A DNA stretch of 64,000 bases from RUG563 sp045589355 (GCA_045589355.1 JAZNOW010000019.1:1-64000), one strand, 5' to 3'; positions 34,658-44,000 are shown, counted from the first letter of the stretch. A program made the numbers and translations. Notes: generated from the sequence alone by a model not told the origin.

Positions 34658-35622
34658 CCCCGGCTGTCCAGCATTTCGGGGGTGATGGCGGCGGCATCAA
34701 AGGCGGATTCTTCCACATAGGTCAGCTTGGGGGTGGCGTTTCCCGCTTCCAGCTTTTCAATGATCGCCTGTACCCGGGGGCCGTGAAGGGGATTGCATTC
34801 CACGTCATAGGCAATTTCTCCCGAAAGCACCATTTCCAGGGCGGCCCGGTTGGCGTCGAAGGAAACGATGATCACGTCCTTGCCCGGGGTTAGGCCGTTG
34901 TTTTTCAGGGCGTCAATGGCGCCGTATGCCATGTTATCGTTCTCTGCAAAAATTACATCAAATTCCACATTTTCGGCCAGCAGTGCTTCAATCAGCTCCT
35001 GGCCTTTTGCTTGTGTAAAATCACCGGAATCCCGGTATGCCAATTGCCAGGAGGGGTTGTTTTTCAGGCCTTCGTCCAGCCCTTCCGTACGGCCGATCTG
35101 GGCGGAGGAACCCAGATTGCCCTGCATGTGCACAATGCGGATGGGGGTATCGCCAAAGCGGTTTTCCATCCACCGGACGGCGGTATCTGCTTCTCTCCGG
35201 AAATCGGAGCCGATCCAGCTGGTGAACAGCGTATCGTCTTCGGATACGATCATCCTGTCCACAATGATCACGGGAATGCCGGCCGCCCTGGCTTCCAGCA
35301 GCACGGTATCCCAGCCTTTTTCGGTGGTGGGGGCCAGGACGATGTAATCCACACCCTGATGGATGAAATTGCGGATGGCGGTAATTTGCCTTTCCTGCTT
35401 TTGCTGGGCGTCATCAATGATCAGGCGGTAGCCGTTATCTTCGGAAAGGGCCTGCTGCATGGAGCGGGTATTGGCGTTACGCCAGTCGCTTTCGGCACCT
35501 ACCTGAGAAAAGCCCACCACGATGAAATCTTCATAGGCATCCTGGTTGGCGGAAGGGGCCGGGGCGCAGGCTGTAAGGCAAAGTGCAAACAAAAGCAGCA
35601 AAGAGAAACAGGTTTTTTTCAT
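34651..35622 (-). CDS. YtfQ-like sugar-binding lipoprotein, likely sensor partner
   Basis: The 323-residue protein has a lipobox LTAC with Cys19 and is a periplasmic-type sugar-binding fold of the YtfQ (galactofuranose-binding) branch: VGFSQVGAESDWRNANTRS, DAQQKQERQITAIRNF and GWDTVLLEARAAGIPVIIVDR. Its gene follows the histidine kinase with a 4-base overlap, and the importer encodes its own binding protein, so this copy probably presents sugar to the kinase rather than to the transporter. That role is inference. Confidence 0.85.
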   Translation of the reverse strand: MKKTCFSLLLLFALCLTACAPAPSANQDAYEDFIVVGFSQVGAESDWRNANTRSMQQALSEDNGYRLIIDDAQQKQERQITAIRNFIHQGVDYIVLAPTTEKGWDTVLLEARAAGIPVIIVDRMIVSEDDTLFTSWIGSDFRREADTAVRWMENRFGDTPIRIVHMQGNLGSSAQIGRTEGLDEGLKNNPSWQLAYRDSGDFTQAKGQELIEALLAENVEFDVIFAENDNMAYGAIDALKNNGLTPGKDVIIVSFDANRAALEMVLSGEIAYDVECNPLHGPRVQAIIEKLEAGNATPKLTYVEESAFDAAAITPEMLDSRGY

Positions 35623-37073
35623 GCCGGTTCATTCTCCTTTCCCAGGGTGCGGCTTTGGGGCAGATGGATGGTCACGCAGGAGCCTTTTCCGGCCTGGCTT
35701 TCAAAGGACAGGCCATAGGGCGCGCCGCAATAAAGGCGGATGCGCTTGTGTACGTTGACAAGCCCCAGGCCGGTGTGCTTGTCCTCATAAATGCCGGCCT
35801 GCAATTCCTTCACCTGTTCTTCATCCATGCCGGCGCCGTTGTCGCGTACTTTCAGCAACAAATCGTTTCCGTCTGCTTCGCCGGTGACGGTGATCTTGCC
35901 CATGCCGCGGCGGTTCTTGATGCCATGGTAGAGGGCGTTTTCCACCAGCGGCTGCAAAATCAGCTTGGGCACCCGGCAATCCAGCATTTCCTCGGGAATG
36001 TTGATTTCATATTGCAGAATATCGCTGTAGCGGATCTGCTGAATTTCCAGATAACTGGCCACTTGCGTACGTTCCGCTGCCAGGGAGATGATGTCTTCCC
36101 CTTTGTTGAGGGAATTGCGGAAGAAGGTGGACAGGCTGGTGACCATGTTCACCACATCCTCTTCCCGCTGGCTTTCGGCCAGAATGGCGATGGAGTCCAG
36201 GGTGTTATAGAGGAAGTGGGGGTTGATCTGGGCCTGCAGAAGCTCCAGCTCCGCCCGGTGCAGGGATTTCTGGTCCTGAATCTGCTTGGCCATCAGCGCG
36301 TCAATGCGGCCGGCCATTTCGTCAAAGCCGCTGTTGAGGGTTTTCAGTTCCGTGATGTGGGTTTCCATGGGCACGGAGGAAAAATCCCCCTCGCCGAACT
36401 GCTGTGCTTTTTTGGACAGGGCGCCGATGGGCTCGGTGATGCGTTTGGTGACCCGCACAGCGTACCAGATCATCATAACGGAAAGCAGGATCACCCCGGC
36501 GGCCACGATGATGATCACCGCCAGCACCTGGGTGGTGATCAGGTTTTGCAGCCGGGCCATTTCCCGCACTTCATCGTCGATGAATTCGTGCATGTAGGTT
36601 TCGATCAGGTTGGTCAGGCCTGTTTCGCCGCGGATGTTGCGCTCCAGCAGTTCCATCCGCTGGTCGTAGGATTCTTCCAGTGCAATTTCGATCATATAAA
36701 TACGCAGGTTTTCGCACATGTCCAGCATGCTCTGGATGCGCCAGCGGTTATCCCGCAATGTGGTGGTGGTTTCCAGCCGCAAAAGAACGTTTACGGCGTC
36801 GTCCAGCACATCCATGGGCAATGTATCCTGGGAAGCGGCACTGCGGGGTGCAATCACGTGGTTATACATGCCCGAATCCAGCATGGTTTTGAATTCCTTA
36901 TTGAAATCCGCGGCGATGTTGGCGTTTTGCAAAACGCCGGTATACTGGCTGTTGATGGACAGCATCATGGCAAGCAAAACCACAATGATGCAGCCCATAA
37001 ACGGCAAAACGGTCATCAGCAGGCGTTTGATCTGCTGCTCAATGGAGCGATCCGCCTGCACATTTTTCTTCAT
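35619..37073 (-). CDS. YesM-type sensor histidine kinase
   Basis: The 484-residue kinase has two membrane helices (about 17-40 and 180-205) around an extracytoplasmic domain of some 140 residues that is mostly helical, a HAMP domain (about 206-258), the phosphorylation motif QINPHFLYNT with His286 and an ATPase domain (ENALYHGI, then DNGAGM and GLGLVNVHKRI). The small helical outer domain fits contact with a binding protein better than direct sugar binding. It pairs with the AraC-type regulator nearby. Confidence 0.9.
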   Translation of the reverse strand: MKKNVQADRSIEQQIKRLLMTVLPFMGCIIVVLLAMMLSINSQYTGVLQNANIAADFNKEFKTMLDSGMYNHVIAPRSAASQDTLPMDVLDDAVNVLLRLETTTTLRDNRWRIQSMLDMCENLRIYMIEIALEESYDQRMELLERNIRGETGLTNLIETYMHEFIDDEVREMARLQNLITTQVLAVIIIVAAGVILLSVMMIWYAVRVTKRITEPIGALSKKAQQFGEGDFSSVPMETHITELKTLNSGFDEMAGRIDALMAKQIQDQKSLHRAELELLQAQINPHFLYNTLDSIAILAESQREEDVVNMVTSLSTFFRNSLNKGEDIISLAAERTQVASYLEIQQIRYSDILQYEINIPEEMLDCRVPKLILQPLVENALYHGIKNRRGMGKITVTGEADGNDLLLKVRDNGAGMDEEQVKELQAGIYEDKHTGLGLVNVHKRIRLYCGAPYGLSFESQAGKGSCVTIHLPQSRTLGKENEPA

Positions 37074-37097
37074 GGAAAACCACCTCTGTTAAGGAAA

Positions 37098-37125
37098 ATT
37101 ATAGCACAAGATTGTACCGGAGCAA
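37098..37125 (-). promoter_or_regulatory. Promoter of the kinase-lipoprotein operon
   Basis: On the minus strand TTGCTC (37125-37120), 16 bases, TATAAT (37103-37098). Confidence 0.5.
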
Positions 37126-37150
37126 AGGGGATGCGAAAGAAAGTATCAAA

Positions 37151-37182
37151 AATCGAATAAATTTTTCATTTAATCGATTAAA
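37151..37182. promoter_or_regulatory. Two 11-bp direct repeats, 21 bp apart, candidate AraC-type site
   Basis: AATCGAATAAA (37151-37161) and AATCGATTAAA (37172-37182) agree at 10 of 11 bases, with starts exactly 21 bp (two helical turns) apart. AraC-type response regulators bind such direct repeats. The second copy also sits in the 14-bp palindrome TTTAATCGATTAAA (37169-37182). It lies between the divergent kinase and importer genes. Confidence 0.5.
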
Positions 37183-37274
37183 CGGAAAAAAGAACCAAAA
37201 ATGTTGAAGCAAAGAAAGAAAAAAAGTGAATGTAAATTGTTTTTTGTTCATATACAATACAGATAACAAAAAGC

Positions 37275-37292
37275 TTGCCTGCGGGCAGGCAA
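37275..37292 (+). other. 5' UTR hairpin upstream of the sugar-binding gene
   Basis: TTGCCTG-cggg-CAGGCAA folds six bases before the AGGAGG site. It could protect the 5' end of a highly expressed message. Confidence 0.4.
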
Positions 37293-37312
37293 TAAAACAG
37301 GAGGTATTCCCA

Positions 37313-38269
37313 ATGAAGAAATTTGCTCGTCTCTTGGTTGCGATGCTGGTTGTGCTGGCTCTGGGCTGCACCGCTGCTCTGGCCGAAATCACCGTTGGTA
37401 TCGTGAACAATCCCCCCTCTGAATCCGGCTATCGTGAAGCCAACGTGAAGGACTTCGAAAAAGTTTTCTGCGAAGAAAACGGCTACAAGGCCCTCACCTT
37501 CTACTCCCTGAAGAATGACGAACAGCTGGCCGCCGCTCAGCAGTTCATCACCGATGGCGTGGACTACCTGCTCATCTCCGCCGCCGAAACCACCGGCTGG
37601 GATGCCGTGCTGCAGTCCGCTCAGGAAAACGGCATTGGCGTGTTCCTGTTCGACCGTATGATCGATTGCGATGAAAGCATGTACAATGCTGCCGTTGTTT
37701 CCGACATGGCCAACCAGGGCAAGCTGGCTGTGGAATGGCTGATCGGCCTGAACCTGCCTGAATACAAGATCATCCACATCCAGGGCGCCATGGGCTCCGA
37801 CGCTCAGATCGGCCGTACCGGTGCTTTGGACGAAAAGGTTGCCGCCGACGAAAACTGGACCATCGTTGTGCAGCAGACCGCTACCTGGGATGAAGCGGAA
37901 GCCAAGAAGATCGTGGAATCCGTGATCAACTCCAAGGAATCCTTCAACATCATCTACGCTGAAAACGACGGTATGGCCAAGGGCGCTGTGGCTGCTCTGG
38001 ACGATGCCGGCATCACCCACGGCGTGGACGGCGACGTGATCGTGATGGGCTTTGACTGCAACAAGTGGGCTCTTCGCGAACTGCTGGCCGGTAACTGGAA
38101 CTACGATGGCCAGTGCTCTCCCTTCCAGGCCGAAGTGATCCATGGCCTGATCCAGAAGCTGGAAGCCGGCGAAACCATCGATCAGAAGCTGATCATCTCC
38201 GAAGAACGCGGCTTTGACGCCAAGACCATCACTCAGGAAGAAATCGACACCTTCGGCCTGGGCGAATAA
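37313..38269 (+). CDS. Sugar ABC importer, substrate-binding protein (YtfQ/RbsB-like)
   Basis: The 318-residue protein is a periplasmic-binding-protein-like sugar binder resembling the sensor lipoprotein at 34651-35622 (shared GWDAVL, FDRMI and IQGAMGSDAQIGRTGALDE), so both may bind the same sugar. The leader has an ALA cleavage site (22-24); Cys19 is preceded by ALG, a poor lipobox, so lipidation is doubtful. AGGAGG is eight bases before the ATG. It heads a four-gene importer with ATPase and two permeases, the order of ytfQ-ytfR-ytfT-yjfF. Confidence 0.85.
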   Translation: MKKFARLLVAMLVVLALGCTAALAEITVGIVNNPPSESGYREANVKDFEKVFCEENGYKALTFYSLKNDEQLAAAQQFITDGVDYLLISAAETTGWDAVLQSAQENGIGVFLFDRMIDCDESMYNAAVVSDMANQGKLAVEWLIGLNLPEYKIIHIQGAMGSDAQIGRTGALDEKVAADENWTIVVQQTATWDEAEAKKIVESVINSKESFNIIYAENDGMAKGAVAALDDAGITHGVDGDVIVMGFDCNKWALRELLAGNWNYDGQCSPFQAEVIHGLIQKLEAGETIDQKLIISEERGFDAKTITQEEIDTFGLGE

Positions 38270-38307
38270 TTCGGCAACACAGGTAAATACCTGAAGTAAA
38301 TTCCCAT

Positions 38308-38335
38308 GCGCGGTGCGGTTTAGGCCGCACCGCGC
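38308..38335 (+). other. Intercistronic hairpin
   Basis: GCGCGGTGCGG and CCGCACCGCGC form a perfect 11-bp stem with a 6-base loop and no T run, between the binding-protein and ATPase genes. It likely stabilises the upstream message. Confidence 0.6.
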
Positions 38336-38375
38336 TTCGGACGTTTAAGACTGGTACAGGGAAGGAGGAACGTAT

Positions 38376-39881
38376 ATGCAAAACGATGTCGTTTTGTCTA
38401 TGCGTGGTATTGGCAAAACATTTCCGGGCGTACGTGCGCTCCATCATGTGGATTTCACCCTCCGCAAAGGGGAAATTCATGCCCTGATGGGGGAGAACGG
38501 CGCCGGTAAATCCACTTTGATCAAGGTGCTGACCGGGGTGCATATCAAAGATGCGGGTCACATCCATCTGGATGGCAAAGGCGAAGTGAACATCCGCTCT
38601 CCCCAGGAGGCGCAGGCGCTGGGTATCTCCACGGTGTATCAGGAAATCACCCTGTGCCCCAACCTGACGGTGGCGGAGAATATGTACATCGGCCGCAACA
38701 AAAACCTGATCGTCAAGTGGAAGGACATGGAAAAGAAGGCCGATGCCATCCTGCAAAGCCTGGGCATTCCTGCGCGGGCCAAGCAGCAGCTGGGCAGCTG
38801 TTCCCTGGCCGTACAGCAGATGGTGGCCATTGCCCGGGCGGTGGATATGGAGTGCAAAGTGCTCATTCTGGATGAGCCCACCTCCTCCCTGGACGACAAG
38901 GAAGTGGCCATGCTGTTTTCCCTCATGCGGGATCTGAAAGCCCGGGGCGTGGGCATTATTTTTGTCACCCATTTCCTGGAGCAGGTGTACGAAGTGAGCG
39001 ACCGCATCACCGTCCTTCGCAACGGCGAGCTGGTGGGCGAGTATGAAGCGGCAAGCCTGCCCCAGGTGGAGCTGGTGGCCAAGATGATGGGCAAGGAACT
39101 GGAAGGCCTGAGCGAACTGAACCGGGAAGAAACGGAAACGGAAGATTTGTCCGAGCCCGTTTATGCTGCCGAGGGCCTGTCCAGCGCCAAGGGCGTGAAC
39201 CCCTTCCGGTTTGCCATCCGCAAGGGGGAAGTGAACGGCTTTACCGGGCTGCTGGGCTCCGGCCGCAGCGAAAGCGTGCGGGCCATCTTCGGCGCCGACC
39301 GGGTAACGGGGGGCGTGGTGAAGGTGGACGGCCGGCAGGTGAAGATTGCCAAGCCCAAGGACGCCATGAAGCGCGGCATCGGCTACCTGCCGGAAGACCG
39401 TAAGGACGACGGCATCATTGCCGATCTTTCCGTGCGGGACAACATCATCCTGGCGCTGCAGGTGATGAAGGGGTTCTTCAAGCCCTTCTCTCAGGCGGAA
39501 GCGGAGAAGTTCGCCGAAGAATACATCAAGGCGCTGGATATCAAAACCGCTTCTTCCGATACGCCCATCAAGTCCCTTTCCGGCGGCAACCAGCAGAAGG
39601 TCATTCTGGCCCGGTGGCTTTTGACCCATCCCAAGTACCTGATCCTGGATGAACCCACCCGCGGCATTGACGTGGGCACCAAGACGGAAATCCAGCGGCT
39701 GGTGCGGAAACTGGCGGAAGAGGGCATGAGCGTTACCTTCATTTCTTCCGAAATTGAAGAAATGCTGCGCACCTGCTCCCGCCTGATCGTGATGCGGGAC
39801 AGGCATATTGTGGGCGAACTGAAGGGCCGGGAACTGACCCAGGAACATGTGATGCGTACCATTGCGGGAGGTGGGGATTGA
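38376..39881 (+). CDS. Sugar ABC importer, duplicated ATPase (YtfR/RbsA-like)
   Basis: The 501-residue protein has two ATPase domains. The first carries GENGAGKST (about 38-46), the signature CSLAVQQMVAIAR and Walker B LILDEPTSSL. The second has a degenerate Walker A (GLLGSGRSE), signature SGGNQQKV and LILDEPTRGID. It is the energising subunit of the YtfQRT-YjfF-like importer. AAGGAGG precedes the ATG. Confidence 0.9.
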   Translation: MQNDVVLSMRGIGKTFPGVRALHHVDFTLRKGEIHALMGENGAGKSTLIKVLTGVHIKDAGHIHLDGKGEVNIRSPQEAQALGISTVYQEITLCPNLTVAENMYIGRNKNLIVKWKDMEKKADAILQSLGIPARAKQQLGSCSLAVQQMVAIARAVDMECKVLILDEPTSSLDDKEVAMLFSLMRDLKARGVGIIFVTHFLEQVYEVSDRITVLRNGELVGEYEAASLPQVELVAKMMGKELEGLSELNREETETEDLSEPVYAAEGLSSAKGVNPFRFAIRKGEVNGFTGLLGSGRSESVRAIFGADRVTGGVVKVDGRQVKIAKPKDAMKRGIGYLPEDRKDDGIIADLSVRDNIILALQVMKGFFKPFSQAEAEKFAEEYIKALDIKTASSDTPIKSLSGGNQQKVILARWLLTHPKYLILDEPTRGIDVGTKTEIQRLVRKLAEEGMSVTFISSEIEEMLRTCSRLIVMRDRHIVGELKGRELTQEHVMRTIAGGGD

Positions 39882-39882
39882 T

Positions 39883-40956
39883 ATGGCAAACAATGCAGGA
39901 AAAAAAGCCGGATGGAGCAAGCATTCTCAGCTGATCGTTCCGCTGCTTTCCATTGTGCTGATCGTTATCTTTAACCTGTTTCGGGATCCCAGCTTCTTTT
40001 CCATTGAAATAACCACCAACAACGTGGGCAGCACCGTGCTGACGGGCAACCTTATTTCCATCCTCAACGGCGCTTCGGAGCTGGCCATTCTGGCCATGGG
40101 CATGACGCTGGTTACGGCGGCCTGCGGCGGCCAGGATATTTCCGTGGGCGCGTTGGCGGCCATTGCCGGCAGTGTGTTTGTGAAGGTGCTGCGCTCCGGT
40201 GAAATCACCATTCCCTCCATCTTGCTGGGCCTGCTGGCCTGCTGCCTGGTGGCTATGGCCTTTGGCGCATTCAACGGCTCTTTGGTGTCGGTGTTCAAAA
40301 TTCAGCCCATGATCGCAACGCTGGTGTTGTTCACCTGCGGCCGGTCCGTGGCATACTGGATCAACGGCGGCGCTACTCCCACCGTGGAAAGCCCGCTGAT
40401 CACCGCCATCGGCAGCTTCATTCCCGGTATTCCGGTGCCCACTCCCATTCTGATCGTGATCCTGATGGGCATCATTTTCGGCCTGGTATTCAAGTTTACC
40501 ACCCTGGGCCTGTATACCCAGACTGTGGGCATCAACCAGCGCGCTGCCCGCCTGAACGGCATCAACACCACGGCCATCAAGCTGGTCACCTTCATGGTGC
40601 TGGGCGTATGCTGCGCGGTGGCCGGTGTGATTGCCGTGAGCCGGTTGAGCCTGATCAACCACGAAACGCTGCTGTTGGATATTGAAATGGACGCCATTCT
40701 GGCCGTAGCCATTGGCGGCAATGCCCTCAGCGGCGGGAAATTCAAGATTGTGGGCTCCGTGCTGGGTGCGTATGCCATTCAGGCGCTCACCATCACCCTC
40801 TATGCCATGAAGGTACCCTCCACCGACGTGAAGGCCTATAAAGCCATCGTGATCATCCTGATCGTGGTGGTGGGCTCTCCCGTGGTGAAGGCCAGGCTGA
40901 GCCAGCTGTGGAAGCGCATCCGCAGCGGCAGGGAAGGAAAGGAGGCGGCATTATGA
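39883..40956 (+). CDS. Sugar ABC importer permease (YtfT/RbsC-like)
   Basis: The 357-residue membrane protein has about ten helices with RbsC-family motifs: GMTLVTAACGGQDISVGALAAIAG, GAFNGSLVSVFKIQPMIATL and AVAIGGNALSGGKFKIVGSVLG. GGAGGTGGGG sets the ATG at 39883, two bases after the ATPase stop. It forms the channel with the next permease. Confidence 0.9.
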   Translation: MANNAGKKAGWSKHSQLIVPLLSIVLIVIFNLFRDPSFFSIEITTNNVGSTVLTGNLISILNGASELAILAMGMTLVTAACGGQDISVGALAAIAGSVFVKVLRSGEITIPSILLGLLACCLVAMAFGAFNGSLVSVFKIQPMIATLVLFTCGRSVAYWINGGATPTVESPLITAIGSFIPGIPVPTPILIVILMGIIFGLVFKFTTLGLYTQTVGINQRAARLNGINTTAIKLVTFMVLGVCCAVAGVIAVSRLSLINHETLLLDIEMDAILAVAIGGNALSGGKFKIVGSVLGAYAIQALTITLYAMKVPSTDVKAYKAIVIILIVVVGSPVVKARLSQLWKRIRSGREGKEAAL

Positions 40957-42044
40957 AGCTGAACCGGGGCTTGAAGCGGAAGGAACCCTTGACCGATACC
41001 CAGCTTTTGCTTACCATTACCGTCTGCATTTTCTTTGGCATGTATTTTCTTGCCATGGCCATCTGGGGCGGCGGCTTTCTGCGGTGGCAGCAGCTGTTTG
41101 ACATGCTGAACAACAACGCGGCGCTGATCATCGTATCCTGCGGGCTGACCATCGTTATGATCGGCGGCGGCATTGATATTTCCGTCGGCGGCGTAACGGC
41201 GCTGGTGGTGATGAGCTGCATTGTGCACATGAACAGCGGCGGCAGTATTGTTACAGCGGCCCTGCTGGCGCTGGGCATCGGCCTGGCCTTTGGCCTGGTA
41301 CAGGGCTACCTTATTTCTTACCTGGAAATCCAGCCCTTTATCATCACCCTGGCCGGTATGTTCTTTGCACGCGGCATGACCACCATCGTCAGCCTGGAGC
41401 CCCAGAAAATTGCGCATGAGGGCTTCAAGCAGCTGATGAAAACCAAGATTGAAATTCCCTGGCTGGGGTATACCGCCAAAAACGGCAACCTGATTCCTGC
41501 CCGCATGGAAATCGGCGTGGTGGTGGCGCTGGTCATTGTGGCCATCGTGTTCATCCTGCTGAAGAAGTGCAGGCTGGGCCGTCAGTTTTACGCTATGGGC
41601 GGGAACAGCCAGTCTGCCCTGATGCTGGGCGTGAATGTGAAGCGCACCCGTTTCTATTCCTACCTCATCAGCGGCACCCTTTCCGGTATTGCCGGCTTTG
41701 TGTTCATGATGCATACCGGCGCCGGCAACGCCACCAATGCGGCCGGTGCAGAAATGAACGCCATTGCTTCTTCCATCATCGGCGGCACGCTGCTTTCCGG
41801 CGGTGTGGGCAACGTGATCGGCACCTTGTTCGGGGTGCTGACCCTGACCACCATCAAGGCCATCGTTACCGTTTCCGGCCTGCGTGAACCCTGGTGGCAG
41901 TCCATTACCACCGGCGCCATGCTGTGCTTCTTCATTGTGCTGCAGAGCATTGTGCTTTCCAACCGGGGCAAGGGCGGCCTGAAGGCCATGCTGCCCAAAT
42001 GGATCAAAAACGATAAACAGGATACGGATGGGGCCAAGGCCTGA
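40953..42044 (+). CDS. Sugar ABC importer permease (YjfF-like)
   Basis: The 363-residue second permease has the motifs CGLTIVMIGGGIDISVGGVTALV, GYLISYLEIQPFIITLAGMFFARG and SIIGGTLLSGGVGNVIGTLFG. It starts at ATGA over the previous stop, with AGGAGG upstream. Two distinct permeases with one duplicated ATPase are the hallmark of the YtfQRT-YjfF group, known for galactofuranose uptake. Related furanoses such as arabinofuranose are possible here, given the xylan theme. Confidence 0.9.
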   Translation: MKLNRGLKRKEPLTDTQLLLTITVCIFFGMYFLAMAIWGGGFLRWQQLFDMLNNNAALIIVSCGLTIVMIGGGIDISVGGVTALVVMSCIVHMNSGGSIVTAALLALGIGLAFGLVQGYLISYLEIQPFIITLAGMFFARGMTTIVSLEPQKIAHEGFKQLMKTKIEIPWLGYTAKNGNLIPARMEIGVVVALVIVAIVFILLKKCRLGRQFYAMGGNSQSALMLGVNVKRTRFYSYLISGTLSGIAGFVFMMHTGAGNATNAAGAEMNAIASSIIGGTLLSGGVGNVIGTLFGVLTLTTIKAIVTVSGLREPWWQSITTGAMLCFFIVLQSIVLSNRGKGGLKAMLPKWIKNDKQDTDGAKA

Positions 42045-42055
42045 TCCGCAAAGAA

Positions 42056-42084
42056 ACAGCCCGGGGCGATCCCGGGCTGTTTTT
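42056..42084 (+). terminator. Intrinsic terminator
   Basis: ACAGCCCGGG-gcgat-CCCGGGCTGT is followed by a T run, just after the importer operon. Confidence 0.85.
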
Positions 42085-42160
42085 GTGCCAAAGATGCAGA
42101 AAAACGGATGGAAAAAAAGATGCTATAGACAGAGGGAAGCAAAAGCAAAGGAAACACACG

Positions 42161-42941
42161 ATGGAACGCTTTTTCAAACGGAAGGAACGAAGCACCACTG
42201 TACGGACGGAGTTCTTTGCCGGGATGACCACCTTTTTTTGCCATGGTCTACATCCTGATGGTCAACGCCAATATGTTTTCCGATCCTCTTAACAATGGCA
42301 CCAACCCACTGGGGGTATCCTACGGCGCCATCTGCATTGCTGCGGCCATTTCCGCTGTGGTGGGCACCATTCTGGCCGGGTGATCGCCAATTTGCCCCTG
42401 GCGCAGGCCGGCGGCATGGGCCTGAACGCATTTTTTGTGTACAGGGTGTGCGACGGTTTCGGGCTGAGCTACGCCAATGCGCTGGTGCTCATCCTGGGGG
42501 AAGGGCTGGTGTTCATTCTTTTGACGGCGATCGGCCTGCGCAAGAAGATTTTCGATTCCCTGCCCGATGCGGTGCGCATTGCCATTCCGGCGGGCGCACC
42601 GGCCTTACCTCCGTCTTCTGCGGGCTGTTTTTTGTGGCCATGTTCTTGAGCCCCATTGCCCAGCTGCCTCCCAGCTGTGCCACGGCAGCGGCGCTGATTT
42701 ATGTGGGCGTGCAGATGATGGGATCCGTCCGCAATGTGGACTGGAGCAACATCAAAATGTGCGTGCCGCCTTTCCTGACGATGGCCGTGATGCCTTTTAC
42801 GTACAACATTTCCTACGGCATCGCCTTCGGCCTGCTTTCCTGCATCGTGATCAGCGTGTTCTGCGGCGATGCAAAAAGATCAAGGCCAGCTCCTGGGGGA
42901 TCGGGGCATTGTTTATTGCTATGCTCACACTGACCCACTGA
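42161..42941 (+). pseudogene. Decayed NCS2-family purine permease
   Basis: Fragments in shifting frames match an AzgA/PbuG-like guanine-hypoxanthine permease: MERFFKRKERSTTVRTEFFAG at the start, then VYILMVNANMFSDP, ANLPLAQAGGMGLNAFFVYRV, TSVFCGLFFVAMF, MAVMPFTYNISYGIAFG and WGIGALFIAMLTLTH. Apparent frameshifts lie in a T7 run (42233-42239), a G run (42378-42380) and an A5 run near 42871. About 150 codons are missing where ..AIPAGA joins the TGLTSV-like segment near 42600. An intact gene would be about 1.3-1.4 kb. The homopolymer shifts could be sequencing errors, but the deletion could not. Confidence 0.85.
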
Positions 42942-43041
42942 TAATAAAGAAGACTCTCCCGCCAGGAAGAGTGATTGAAAGGAATGAGTTATCCTTTACA
43001 TTACATCATACGAAAAAGCGAAACCATAAACCTTAGCTAGC

Positions 43042-43070
43042 TTGTGATTTCTTGTTCTGCGTGATAGAAT
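43042..43070 (+). promoter_or_regulatory. Sigma-A promoter of the HAD gene
   Basis: TTGTGA, 17 bases, TAGAAT, 37 bases before the ATG. Confidence 0.55.
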
Positions 43071-43106
43071 GAAAGCGATAAACTTGAATTTGTGGGAGAA
43101 TAGAAC

Positions 43107-43841
43107 ATGAACTATCCTCGGATGATTATTTTTGATTACGGACATACACTTCTATATGAACCAGGTTGGGATTCCGTTAGAGGCAATGCAGAACTCTTAA
43201 AATATGTTACGAAAAATCCAAACAACTGCACTCTTGATGATGTCGTAAAAGGTGCAGAATTGATTCTTGGAAAGAACATTGAAAATGTACGTAAAATTGG
43301 ATATGAAATTAGTGGACAAATTGGTAATAGAGCATTATATGAATATCTTGGAATTGAATTTTCGCTCACCCCTTTGGAAATGGAAACCGTATTTTGGAAT
43401 GGGGCATCAATGGGGGCGATTATGCCTGATGCGGACAAAATGCTAGACTATTTAAATGAAAAGGGTATCAGAAGTGCTGTCATAAGCAATCTCTTGTGGT
43501 CAAGCGAGGCTCTGACAGAACGATTGAATCGACTTTTACCAAATAATCGTTTTGAATTTGTTATGACCTCAAGTGATTACTTTATGCGAAAACCAAATCG
43601 TATTCTGTTTGATATTGCCCTTCAAAAAGCGGGACTTCGTGCAGATGAAGTCTGGTACTGCGGTGACAATCCGAAAGCCGATATTGAAGGTTCTTCTCAA
43701 GTTGGCATTTATCCTGTTTTATATGATAACGATACAGAAAAAGAATATAAAAAACATTTAGATAATAAAACACTGCAATGTGAGTATTTACATATTCATG
43801 AATGGAAGGAATTGATGGATGTTTTAGAACAGCTTGCCTAA
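43107..43841 (+). CDS. HAD-family hydrolase in an A+T-rich segment
   Basis: The 244-residue protein shows HAD motifs: the nucleophile Asp in IIFDYGHTLL, where the second Asp is Gly, Ser/Thr in SAVISNLLWSS, Lys in MRKPNRILF and the acid loop WYCGDNPKADIEG. It is probably a phosphatase of unknown substrate. Base and codon use are visibly A/T-rich (AAA, TTA, GAA, ATT) compared with every neighbour, a sign of recent transfer. A GAGAATAGA stretch before the ATG is a weak ribosome site. Confidence 0.85.
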   Translation: MNYPRMIIFDYGHTLLYEPGWDSVRGNAELLKYVTKNPNNCTLDDVVKGAELILGKNIENVRKIGYEISGQIGNRALYEYLGIEFSLTPLEMETVFWNGASMGAIMPDADKMLDYLNEKGIRSAVISNLLWSSEALTERLNRLLPNNRFEFVMTSSDYFMRKPNRILFDIALQKAGLRADEVWYCGDNPKADIEGSSQVGIYPVLYDNDTEKEYKKHLDNKTLQCEYLHIHEWKELMDVLEQLA

Positions 43842-43936
43842 AGTCCAACAAATTCCAATTTATCGAGCAGCCACAGATCACAGGATGGCGCAATTATACG
43901 CACCCCTCCGGTGCATTGCGTTTGGGGACTACATAA

Positions 43937-43970
43937 ACAAACGAGCATCCAAACACGGATACTCGTTTGT
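43937..43970 (+). terminator. Hairpin after the HAD gene, possible terminator
   Basis: ACAAACGAG..ATCC pairs with GGAT.CTCGTTTGT; the tail is TTCGTTG, so termination would be weak. Confidence 0.4.
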
Positions 43971-44000
43971 TCGTTGCAGGATAAATTATTCCTTAAGAAT

